In this document: in pieces, positions 23,589-33,351 of the stretch
Layout of the letters: the number at the start of each line of letters is the position of its first letter
Numbering within the stretch: the first letter of the stretch is position 1
Assembly: GCA_002077045.2 (NCBI GenBank)
Contig: KZ111173.1
Location: 243,322-307,321 of the forward strand
Reading direction: 5' to 3'
Length of the DNA stretch: 64,000 nucleotides
Source of the DNA: Rachicladosporium sp. CCFEE 5018
Taxonomy: Eukaryota; Ascomycota; Dothideomycetes; Cladosporiales; Cladosporiaceae
Translations under genes and position numbers: made by a program
The notes under the pieces: generated by a model
Told to the model about the DNA's origin: nothing
Seen by the model: only the letters and a program-made list of their open reading frames with translations
Databases searched by the model: none

Positions 23589-25156
23589 ATGGTCTCCAAG
23601 AAGCTACGTGCCAGGACTGCAAAAGCCGCCAGATACGCGCCCATCCCTGCCGGACCACCTCCTCCAGCTCCAATGAAGCGCTCTCAAGGCGCTTCTAGTA
23701 GCTCTCTGAGTAGCCTGGACAGCTCACTCAGCGATCTCGACAACGAAACCATGCGCGAGATCGAGGCCGCTCAGCCAGCACCAGTGAACACACCAGCATC
23801 GGCGGCAAGTCAGCAGGTGCCGCTTCCTCAGCAGCGCGTGGCCACCGGGTCGCGTCTTGCACCACGGTCGGCGCCCATAGAGGTGCCGACTACCACACCT
23901 ACGAATGCACCGCCAATGCATAACGCCGCCATGACCAAGGGCGAGAAGTTGCTGGAGAAGTACGACGGCGATGTGACCAGGGGCAAGTGGAATGCAAACA
24001 AGCAGCCGCCACTTATCAAGCTCCCTCGCTCGGTCGGTCACATCAACTTTTGATGCGCATGGAGACATCACTGATGTACATACAGATCCGCAACCGCATC
24101 TACGCCTGCCTCCTCGTCAATCGTGCCCCCCGCACCGCGATCAAGACCTACAAGGCCTACAAAGGTCTCCCGCCTCAACAATCCCGTGACCGCACAGTGC
24201 AAGTCCAATTGGATATGCTACTAGACCAGGCTGCCATCAACCCCGATGATCCCCACGGTTGCCCTATGATCGCCCGCAACATGGGTCTGCTCTTATCCTG
24301 CAAGCAAATCCACACCGAAGCCAATGCCTTCCTCTACAGCCACAACGTCTTCACCATCCGCGCTCGTGAGGACAAAGAGCAATGCTTTTGGCACTGCCAT
24401 CCCAATGACTCACGCTGCGACGCCTATCGGCCATGCTTGGTCCATGTCAGGAATCTGAGGCAGATCAAGCACCTCTACATCATAGCCTACAATCCTCACG
24501 ACTTCAGCGACAGATCGCACGATCTCGCTGCGCGTAATCTCGCGATGAATCTTCGGCTTGTGTCGCGCTGCTTCCGCGTGTTGGGAGTGAAATTGAAGAC
24601 GCTCAAATTGAGGTATATGTCTCGCCTTGAAGGGCAGACAGATGTAGTGAGGACGATGATGGACTCTCATCCAAAGCTTGGCAAGAAGCCTAAGAACTGG
24701 ATACTAAGGAGTCAGGGTGGTGGGAGGGGCTACATGATCAAGCAAGGCGGGTCGCCGACGGAGATCTTCAAGAACGTAGGAGTGCTGGATGCTTTGCGCT
24801 TGATGCGGGGATGCGCGGAGCAGGTCATCATTCGCGGCGATCTGCCTACAGCTTATCTGAACGAGATCAAAGACATGCTCACGCTGGGTGAGGGGACGAA
24901 GGTGGAGAATGAGGAGGTCGCCATAGTGCAAGAGGAAGAAGCAGACGGCGACGATGAGTACGACCACTCGCAAGAAGACGAGAAGCCTACCTTTTGGCAG
25001 AGCATGGAGCAGCAGCATCAGGATGATCCCGTTGCGATGGAGCTGTGCGATCAGATGAAGGGCAGGCCGATCTACTCGGCGGCTGTGTTGAAGGAGATGT
25101 TCGGACCGCATAAGGCTCTGTTGGAGAAGCGACTGGGGCGTTGGCGCCCGTCTTGA
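23589..25156 (+). CDS. F-box-like protein with an IRNRIY core, two exons
   Basis: Exon 1 (23589-24032) encodes a basic, Pro/Ser-rich 148-residue N-terminus ending KQPPLIKLPRS. A 53-bp intron (24033-24085; donor GTCGGT, acceptor CATACAG) leads into exon 2 (24086-25156), starting IRNRIYACLLVN. The junction recreates the LPxxIRNRIY signature of the large fungal F-box/2EXR-like family, followed by the usual LLLSCKQIHTEANAFLYSHNVFTI block. The C-terminus is acidic (EEEADGDDEYDHSQEDE) and ends with KALLEKRLGRWRP. Total about 504 residues. These proteins are thought to be adaptors, often of ubiquitin ligases, but most have no known role. The donor is weak but the frame and motif support it. No signal peptide. 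Confidence 0.7.
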
Positions 25157-26489
25157 GTGGAGTGAGGTTTTGGAAGCTTTTGTGGACAGTAGCCTGAGCC
25201 ACTGAGTGTTATGTCGAGCTTCATTGTGTTTTGGGGCTTTCGCGGGAACTGCTGTGTGGTTCGTTGGCGAGGGCTTTCTATCCGAACAGCAGAGGAGGTT
25301 GAATTGCATTGCCTCGGTCATGGACATCGCCAAATTTGGAGGTGGTGTTTGGGTTCGAGCACTGGATGGAGAAATTGCGCAAAGCCGCTTTTCTAGGTCT
25401 TTGAGTTTGCCATGTGCAGCAACGGCCCTGTGTCGGATTTTGACACAGCAGGAGATCGGAATGCCAACGGCGTTTGGATAGAGTGTACACTACTTGGTGA
25501 TGGGTTTGAGAACGAAGCATTTACATACTACGACAGCGTGCCTCTCAACGGCGCCACGCTATCGTACCACAGCTGTCTGACTGTACAGGCATGATCTCGA
25601 GCCACCTATTCTATTCTCGTGAGTCAGTGCTGTTATTCCCACTCGTATCCTTACGCGTGTCAGAAGACGAGCACACAGCTGTCGTGACTGGACTCCACAG
25701 GTGGTCCAGGCGAGTGTCGCCAAAACAAGCCACCAGAACAAGCCATTTTCCTTCCCCAGCATTTTGTGGGGGAGGAGCCGCTAAGAAATCTTGGACATTG
25801 GCCAGCGCAGTCTTCGCGCAACATCAGCAGCAGACATGACCTTTGTTCGTATTCGGTCACGTCAGAGTCAGCGGCGGTAGCGCAGTGACTGCGACGGTGG
25901 CCCAAGCCAATGGGCCTATCGATGTCCTGGACTGGTATCGACTTTGATGCACTCAAGAACAGACAAAGCACCCCCACAACTGTCGACCCGACGCCTCCAG
26001 TCTCATCACGCGTCTGAACCGCATCTACGAAACCCTAGGACCAGGCTTTCGCAACGCGCCAATCGCAAGCCAGCCGAGACGACAGCTCACGCATCCAGAG
26101 CCCTGTCCTGCAACGCTACTGCCACTCGTGGAAGATAGCGCGCGTGGGATCGCGTGCAGCTGATCGACATCCCCGCATTTCGCCTCCTAGAGTTTCTGCC
26201 ACGAGAGCAGACGATACCCGGAAACCTCTGCGGGCGCTGCAGATGGCGAACTTTAAACCCGGATGGCCAAGCCAATGTGGAAAAGACTCCGGGCTATGTA
26301 TCTTTCGTTAGGGCGCGAGTGAGAGCTATGTGTTGACTCGCATACCCGAGGGTATCGGTGTTGCGTGTACTTGAAGATAGGTGAAGGTGCTCTTGCCCTG
26401 CCATTGAGGTTCGGATCGTTCTTTCCTTCTCCCTTGTGTACAATCCTTCCCTTTCAATCGACTGAGCGTGCTGCTCAATCACCGCAATC
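25157..26489. other. intergenic, no supported gene
   Basis: About 1.3 kb before the MFS transporter. Short frames only. It should hold the transporter promoter in its right part. Confidence 0.5.
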
Positions 26490-28484
26490 ATGACGGAACT
26501 CGTCGAACGGAGCGATAGCTCGCGTAAGTCATGCATCTATCGTCTCAATCATATCAAGATGCTGATAGATCGATAGAAGCATCAGATCGCTCACCCGCGC
26601 GTGAGAAGACCACGATGTCGCATATCGAGCAGGTACATACCAATGAGCGTGTGCCCGGACACCCAAATTACTACGAGAAGAATGGTGTACGAACATACGG
26701 CGACGGCATGGACCACGATGCGGAACCCAAGATGTCGTTTCAGCGCATGATGAGTCTGATTGCCATGGCATTTCGTACGTGTTGCTCTTCACATTCCTCC
26801 GTTGAATGAGTACTGACCTGCGCCACTACAGTGTGGACTGGCTCCCAAATTCCCGTCTACCTGTTCGGCGGCGTTCCACCCATCATCTACGCAGATATCG
26901 GAGGCGTTGACCGTTGGATCTGGTTCGTCCTGGCCAATCTTCTGTCCCTCGCCGCAGTCTGCCCATTCGTAGGCTCGATCTCGGATCTGATCGGACGCCG
27001 CTACGTCGCTCTCATTGGCGCATCCTTCATCGTTGTGGGTATGATCATCTGCAGTACAGCACACTCCATGAACATCTTCATCTGCGGCATGGTCTTCGCC
27101 GGTGTCGGAGCTGGCATCAACGAACTTACCGCCCTGGCTGCGACCTCTGAGCTCGCACCGACTAGCCAGCGTGGTAAGTACGTTTCGGTCTTGATCTTTA
27201 CGATCGTGCCGTTCTGCCCTAGTGTACTGTGGGCGCAACTCATTGCTGCACATGGCTCTTGGCGATATATCGGACTACTCTGTGGTGTCTGGGCTGGCAT
27301 CGGTCTTGTCATGACTGCAGTGTTCTACTTCCCGCCACCTCGCGTGAACAGCTCTGGCCTGAGCCGCAACGAGATTCTGGCACAAATCGACTACGTTGGC
27401 GGCTTCCTGTCCATCGCCGGCATGCTGCTGTTCATGATGGGCATGCAATGGGGAGGCTATCAATACCCATGGACATCTGTCCACACTCTGGTCCCATTGA
27501 TCCTAGGCATCGTCATGCTCATCGGCTTCTTCGTTTGGGAGGCATATGGCGCAAAGTACCCTATGTTCCCCAAGCGTCTTCGCCAGGATCCTCGCGTGCT
27601 GGCCCTTACCTTGGTCATCACCTTCATCTCCGGCGCTAACTTCTTCTCGATCCTTATGTTCTGGCCTACCCAAGCCTTCAATGTGTACGGCCATGATCCC
27701 GTCGGCGTCGGTATCCGCGGTATCCCCGTTGGTTTCTCTATCTTGACCGGTGCCTGTCTCGTGCTCTACCTCATCTCCGCCCTGAAGGGTCAGATTCGCC
27801 TGTTGCTGGTGGTCTCGTCGATCCTCATGACAGCTGGCTGCGGTGCATTGGCATACGCTGAGCAGGACAATCTCCACAAGCTTTGGGGCATACTCATCTT
27901 GGCCGGACTTGGTATTGGTGGCATTGTCGTGCCTGCTTCGATCATCAGTGAGCTCGTCCTTTCGTCCGTCTCATTCAGCGCATACTGACCGCGATGCAGC
28001 AACCATCATCTGCCCAGACGACCTCATCGCCACAGTCACAGCCCTCACGCTCGCCATTCGTGTCATCGGCGGCTCGATTGGCTACACCGTGTAGTACGTC
28101 CCCTCCCACTACACCCACAGAGAGACCCGAACTAACACCCAGCCCAGCTACAACGTCTTTGTCAACAAATTCATCCCGGCCGCGACCTACCATATCGGCG
28201 GCTTCATGGCGCTAAAGCTAAACATCACCTCCGTCGAGATCATCACAGACGCCATCAAACTCACTGGCGCCTCCCTGCTGGGCCCTATCGCTGAGCTGCC
28301 TGGCGTCACGGGCGTCCCGGGCGCGTACGAGGGTATCGTGCTAGCGGGTCAGCTGGCGTACGCAGAGGCGTACAAGTACGTGTACTATACTAGTATCGCG
28401 TTCGGGAGTGTGAGCATCGTGGCAGCGTGCTTCATGGGTGATATTGGGAAGTATATGGACGATCATGTTGCTGTGGTTATGTGA
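26490..28484 (+). CDS. MFS transporter of the TRI12 type, copy 1 (complete)
   Basis: Five exons: 26490-26523, 26577-26774, 26832-27947, 28000-28093 and 28148-28484, all phase-consistent, about 585 residues. After a hydrophilic N-terminus comes a series of membrane helices (12-14 expected): GSQIPVYLFGGVPP, VGSISDLIGRRYVALIG (the MFS loop 2-3 motif), FAGVGAGINELTALA, LLLFMMGMQWGGYQYPW, FISGANFFSILMFWP and LAGLGIGGIVVPASII. The C-terminus is GDIGKYMDDHVAVVM. This pattern fits the fungal trichothecene-efflux-pump (TRI12) branch of the major facilitator superfamily, proton-driven exporters at the plasma membrane. The name reflects the family only: no toxin cluster is present here. The 3' two-thirds recurs at 48,844-49,774. 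Confidence 0.88.
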
Positions 28485-28926
28485 GGCATTGACATATGGG
28501 CGGCGAAGGGCTTGGAAGCCGACAGGTATATATGTATGGTAGTGGAAGAGGGAATAGCAGCTCGTAGGTAGTGCATACGATCGACACGAATGAAATGTAA
28601 TTATGCACGCGCGGATTTGGCTGTATTCTCACGAACGCTTTTGAGGTTATTGAATGATGTACACGAGACTCTGGCACGCGAGTAAAAGGACAAGCAAAGG
28701 TCGCAACGAGAAGGATACTGGGTCTACCAATCCTCTACTACAGCAATCACTGCAACCTACCACACGCCTCATAACGCCATGCAGGTCAATTCTCTGTATC
28801 GCCCACACTCTCCTATACGTCTGCTCGGCAAGCTAATCCTGTCGTACTTGCTTGTTGGTTCATCCGCAGACATTACACTTCACTGGTCAACTCCTTGATC
28901 AGCCCCGCAGCTTCATCAGCGCCCTC
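28485..28926. other. intergenic between convergent MFS and MCM1 genes
   Basis: 440 bp, almost identical to 49,775-50,216 in the second copy. No gene seen. Confidence 0.5.
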
Positions 28927-29729
28927 CTAGCGGCCCTGTGGCATGCCTTGGCCGGGTGGCATCGGGTAGGCACCCTGCTTCGCAGCTTGCTGTTGTTGTA
29001 GATATGCCTGGTACTGCAAGGCTTGCTGCTGATCGGCAGTCATGTACTGCTGTGGGTTCTGGTTGCGTGGGAGAGTCTGTGCGATGTTGGCTGGCATCGG
29101 CACGGGTGCAGCGTGCTGCTCCTCTGGTGACTCGGGTTGGTCACCATCGACGCCGTTGGAGTCTGCTGGCTCTGGTGCGTTGAGGCAAGCCTGGTTTATG
29201 GTGTCAGTAGGCGGTACCTGAGGGAGTAAAATAGACAAGGCCACATACCTGAATCAAATTCTTGCCTTCAGGCTTAGTGACGAGTGGCTGGAGTTTCGGG
29301 GTCGTGAAAGTGTACACGAGACCAGTCTCCGATACAACCAACAAGAGGACTTGCGTGCCAGTAAGGACTGACAACTCATATGCCTATTACCGCGGTCAGT
29401 ACATCGTTCGCACATCACACACATCACGCTCGGTCGCGTTCAGGTCTACGCGTCCCACGACGACAACAACGCACCTTCTTCATGATCCCCGCCTTCCTCT
29501 TGCTAAACGTGATATGCCGCCTCGACTTATCCTGAATAAACTTGATCTCAATCTTGCGTCTCTCCCTGCTCGGCCCATCCCCATCGTCGTCGTCACCATC
29601 ATCGTCGGCAGCGGCGCTCTGGCGCGGACGCTTGATGCCCCTGCTCTCAATGGCACCGTTGCCGTTGCCCAGGTCGTCGTGGGCGCCAGGGGAGTTGGTC
29701 TGGTCGTGGGCGGTGATGTCGGCGGCCAT
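28927..29729 (-). CDS. MCM1: MADS-box transcription factor Mcm1, copy 1
   Basis: Three exons (29729-29475, 29383-29249, 29190-28927) give 217 residues. An acidic, disordered N-terminus precedes the SRF-type MADS box: RRKIEIKFIQDKSRRHITFS and KRKAGIMKK at the end of exon 1, then AYELSVLTGTQVLLLVVSE and TGLVYTFTTPKLQPLVTK in exon 2, with the SAM extension NLIQACLNAPEP across the second intron. The C-terminus is Gln-rich (QQALQYQAYLQQQQAA) and ends in a Pro/Gly tail. Mcm1 homologues bind CC(A/T)6GG boxes and act with partners in mating-type, cell-cycle and developmental gene control. The gene is complete. The second copy differs by one residue (Lys to Gln in the Gln-rich tail). Confidence 0.95.
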
Positions 29730-30816
29730 GGTGCTTGATGGGGTTAGGCGTGGTGACGCTTTGGGTAATTGTGGATGAGTTGCCTCTTAGAGCTGGTGAG
29801 ATGCTTCGGGAGTTTCGGCGGGTAGGAGCGCGGCGCGTGCCAAGGCGGGCGGGGCCGTTCACGTGAGGTGCTGAGTCGAGACGAGAGAAGCGGGTGAATC
29901 AGAATGATTGTAGAAGCGAGGGTTGGGTGTGCAAGTGATGGATGCGGTTAGGAAGAGCTGCGAGGGCTCAAAAGGGGGATGCCGCAGAGTACGAAGCAAG
30001 AGCGGGGAATTGGAAGGGGTGATCAGCTGCGGCTGAGCGCTACGAACGGGATGCCGTAGAAGGCGCGCTTCTGCAGGCAAGCGCGTTCTTAGACCACGAT
30101 TGGAGTACGCGATACTTTGTACTACTTTTGCTACTCATGTCTGTACGCATCGGGCGACCTGCAGTCGAGTTTGACGAGACCCTGGTGGAACTAGAAGTCA
30201 AGTTGCAAACATGTACAACATGTGAAGCCCGAGGGAGTCCAAGCGACCGTATGTCGCCTCGACCTGACTTGACGATCATCTCTGCGCACAAATACGCGAT
30301 GAACGAGGAAAGCGGACGGCACAGCGAGTCACCGCCAACGGAGCTGCTGTTGTGTCTCAGCAAGAATGCGGAGCACTCCGGTATCTCTCCCAGGCAGCGC
30401 TAATAGCGATCCTTTATGGCAGTGTAGTCTACTGTAGCGGCGTCGACCACTCGGATCTCTCGAGAGGTCTGCCATACTCGTGACATGTAACCCAGTCAAG
30501 TATGTAACAAGACCTTGATTTGAGCCTATTCAATCTAGCTATCATCTCAAGTCTATCGCGTCCACATAGGTTTCAGCTTCGAATAGTGGCACGCTTCGGT
30601 CTTGCTGTTCTGAAGTTCCACAGCGATGGTCCAGCCCTGACTGCCTCCCGTATGTGGCCGTTTGAGTTGTGGTAGATGGGCTTGCGCCAGGAAGGAGTCG
30701 ATACCCGTTGGGCCTATGAGCACCTTATCACGTGCAGGACGAAAAGACGTCCAACCCAGTAGGGCGCCAACTACTCGACATCTCGCTGTGCCAAAACCAA
30801 CTGATCAATCTAGTGG
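29730..30816. other. intergenic; left part conserved, right part diverged between copies
   Basis: Positions 29,730 to about 30,050 (the MCM1 promoter side) are nearly identical to the second copy. From about 30,060 rightward the copies align only loosely, with many substitutions and indels. Short frames (such as 30,040-30,363, minus) are not conserved well enough to call. Confidence 0.5.
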
Positions 30817-31158
30817 CTAAGCTCGTGGTGGCGTCAACTCGATCCACTTATGGTCTGCGAGCGCCTTTGTCTGCATCGTCGGCTTGGTCGAGAGGGTCGC
30901 TGTGGATGCTGAGTTGCTGAAATCTGGTGCTGGCGCGTGAAGCGTTGGAGAAAGAATGAGCCAGATCTGCTTGGCAGACTTGCTTTCAGAAGCGGTGTTG
31001 ACGTTCTGCTGATGGGTCGCGAGGGGCTTCTTGCCGGGCTTGTTGCGAGGAGTGAGTGTGGTCTTCGAGTCCGATCTCTCCATGGTGACTGAGTTCGGTT
31101 GAGCTTGGTCGGATTTCGCATCGACCGCTGTAGGTTGGTCTTGCACTGGAGGCGCCAT
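30817..31158 (-). CDS. small protein of unknown function, copy 1 (intact)
   Basis: 113 residues, one exon. The N-terminal half is hydrophilic (MERSDSKTTLTPRNKPGKKP). The C-terminal half has a hydrophobic patch (KQIWLILSPTLHAPAPDF) and ends KALADHKWIELTPP. I recognise no family. It is called a gene because the frame, start and stop are all recoverable in the diverged second copy (52,157-52,498) with amino-acid similarity along its length, apart from one nonsense codon there. No membrane helix or signal peptide is convincing. Confidence 0.5.
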   Translation of the reverse strand: MAPPVQDQPTAVDAKSDQAQPNSVTMERSDSKTTLTPRNKPGKKPLATHQQNVNTASESKSAKQIWLILSPTLHAPAPDFSNSASTATLSTKPTMQTKALADHKWIELTPPRA

Positions 31159-31705
31159 TGTATCGAACTGCGGTCGAGTCTAGTGGTCGGTTGACAGGCG
31201 TGTATTCTTGTATATTTGATCTGGTTGGACTGTGTCGGAGTATTGGATTGTTGCAGGAGCATGAACAGAGAAGGGCACGACAACGTAGCTCATCCTGTAT
31301 TCACTTGCGTCCGTTAAGTGTCCTCAAGCGTCCTCGATCACATGCATGCGGAATGTACCGACTCGGAGCAAGCAGGTGTCCTCAGAAGTGAATACTGCTG
31401 ATCACGCCGCTTGCACACGCAAGGCCTTCGCGGGTGCCAATCGCGTGCTGCTCGTCAATAATTGCTCGCTCGTGGAGCGTTTCCAGAGGAATGCCGTTAA
31501 CGGTTGACGTGAGCGTCTTGCGAAGACCAGGCTCGAGCAGCCCGGCGTCGACATCGTACTGCAAAGCTGCGAGGCGCACATAGAAGAGCGGATCTCTCTG
31601 CCCTCCATATATGCAAGCACCAGCGCGTGCAGGCAGTCATCCCATGCCGCTGCTGGCCATGATCTGCTTATGTGATTGAGATTACCCCACTCGGACAGAG
31701 TATGA
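31159..31705. other. intergenic with a weakly conserved minus-strand frame
   Basis: Contains a minus-strand frame at 31,382-31,579 (65 residues, ending SGVISSIHF) that is matched without frame breaks at 52,724 onward in copy 2 (ending SGVVSSIHC), at roughly 60% amino-acid identity by eye. Its start differs between copies. It could be an exon of an unrecognised gene or decaying sequence; I do not call it a CDS. Confidence 0.4.
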
Positions 31706-32064
31706 TCAGTATTTCTTCCCACCGGCAGTCTCATTCGCGCCATTGCCTCCGCCTACAGTCTCCTCGCCGAGCACTTTCGAGGAAGCCATAAACCTGCCTC
31801 TCTGTCAGCCTGTACTCTGCGATGATCTCGCATTTGCTCGACTTACATTCCACCCACGTATCCGCCCAATCCCCTCATACCCTCTGCCTGCACAGCAGTC
31901 ATCCGCAGCAGGTTTTCCAAGTCACTCATGTTCGCTGTGAGCTGTGCAAGCTGCGCGTGGAGATGTGAGAGCTGGCGGGATCTCGAGGCGGTTGCAGGGA
32001 GGGTGGAGAGGCGGGAGGTGGAGTGTATGGAGGTCGTGCCTGGGGTACGAGGATGAGACGACAT
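31706..32064 (-). CDS. HSK3: DASH complex subunit Hsk3, copy 1
   Basis: Exon 1 (32064-31847) and exon 2 (31793-31706) join across a 53-bp GT..AG intron with a GGCTGAC branch site, giving about 101 residues. After a Ser/Thr-rich N-terminus comes the Hsk3 core: QLSHLHAQLAQLTANMSDLE, NLLRMTAVQAEGMRGLGGYV, then across the splice GGMFMASSKVLGEE. Hsk3 is a small coiled-coil subunit of the DASH/Dam1 ring that couples fungal kinetochores to microtubules. The open frame at 31,402-31,743 on the same strand is an out-of-frame shadow of exon 2. The start is the first ATG in frame (the frame also begins at a TTG nine bases upstream). It is divergent from the next gene with 201 bp between starts. Confidence 0.87.
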
Positions 32065-32265
32065 CGTGGTCAACCGTGTAGTAGCTTAGCCTGCGTTCTC
32101 ATGCATGGAGAGGGTAGGAGCGCAGTCCATGTGCTCTGAGAGACGCGATGTTGGACGCGTGCCTGGAACGGAAAGTCCAGGCGGTGTTCACTGAATACTT
32201 GCACTCGAAACATGTAGGTCAGAACAACTATATACGAACTCTCACATCACATCGATAGGCATGCA

Positions 32266-32589
32266 ATGTCAACCCCGACAGCACTGACGATCCGTCGATA
32301 CGTCCTCACCGGCTCCGTCGCAGCGATCACGGCTACGGGAGTGTGGTATGGCGCCGGCTTGAAGACACGACAGGAGCGGAAGCAGGTACAGAGAGCATGA
32401 AAACTGGTTTCAACCACTGCTAACAATACGGCACAGGTAATTGCAGCAGTCGTTGAGGCACCACTGGCCGAGCAACTCGAACAAATGGCGCTCTATCGCG
32501 AGTCGCTTGTTCGACAAAGAGACGGGCTGCAAACGAAGATCGATCAATTGACTGGAAAGGCTGAGCCACCGAAGCATCGTGGTCGATGA
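32266..32589 (+). CDS. 90-residue single-pass membrane protein, copy 1
   Basis: Exon 1 (32266-32385) and exon 2 (32437-32589) join in phase across a 51-bp intron with a TGCTAAC branch site. Residues about 8-30 form one membrane helix (RRYVLTGSVAAITATGVWYG), followed by the conserved-looking AGLKTRQERKQ and a C-terminal coiled coil (EQLEQMALYRESLVRQRDGL). Short basic start plus one helix suggests an organelle inner-membrane protein, but this is inference and I recognise no named family. Similar short fungal proteins with YGAGLKT are uncharacterised as far as I know. The second copy at 53,608 differs by one residue (Glu to Ala) and has the same splice sites, supporting the model. Confidence 0.72.
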
Positions 32590-33351
32590 GCTGACTACCG
32601 GATCTTCCATCTCGTTCACTGTACTGGAGCCTTCGGAACGACATTGACGCCGTACTTCCCTACTCGAATCATGACATTCACGTCTCATGCATCTCAGGCG
32701 GGAGACTGATGGGTCGTAAGGCTTTGTCACCACGTCCTGCTATACCTTGCGACCCTGGACTGTCGCTCTTGCGTCTCGAGCTTGCCAACGCGTGTCCCTG
32801 TGGGAGCATACTTGAGGCCAATGATACTGCAACGTTCCGCCGCACAATGAGAGTAAATCACATTTGCTATTCACCCTTCAAAGTACTCAACGAACCGGCA
32901 TGCCTTCAGCACTCTGTCACACTGCAACTTGTCGCCCAGAATCTTTGATCAGCTGTTGAGCATATGTTCATGGGCATTACGTTCTCCAGGGAAGTCGCAT
33001 AGGACTGAGCAAATCAGAGTTCGGCATGATCGTAGCTTCTTCCAGATATGGCTTGGCGCGCTTCAGCTCGGGAGAGGCTTGCACCTGCCACCTGAGCACC
33101 ACATGCTTACTTCACGACTTTCGACATGACCAGTACTCCACGTCCAGGGTCAAAGTCGCATGCGACTAGCACAGTGACAACCATTCACGAATCGGAACGT
33201 AGCTCCAGCACTTCTACTGTTCACAACACCTTTCACACCACAACAGCCGGCAGAAGTAAGTGGCTTGTGAGACGAAAGACCTCAAGCTAGCTCAGCTCGA
33301 GACAGTCGTTTGGCGTTGAATCGACAGAGATATCCATAAATATTGGCCTAA
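32590..33351. other. intergenic, includes a possible upstream coding exon at 33,126-33,255
   Basis: From 33,126 a frame of 43 codons (MTSTPRPGSKSHATS... rich in Ser/Thr) runs to a GTAAGT donor at 33,256. In copy 2 the same frame (54,468-54,600) differs by a three-base, frame-keeping insertion, which suggests it is translated. It could splice to 33,431 in phase with the CorA-like frame (175-bp intron in both copies) or be a separate upstream frame. Confidence 0.45.

Noticed and set aside
26028..26036. AAACCCTAG, telomere-like/telobox motif
   Set aside because: Single occurrence, not a repeat array; no sign of a chromosome end.
31402..31743. 114-codon minus-strand frame starting MARMRLPVGRNTD
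   Set aside because: Its start overlaps HSK3 exon 2 in another frame, and the frame is not kept in copy 2.
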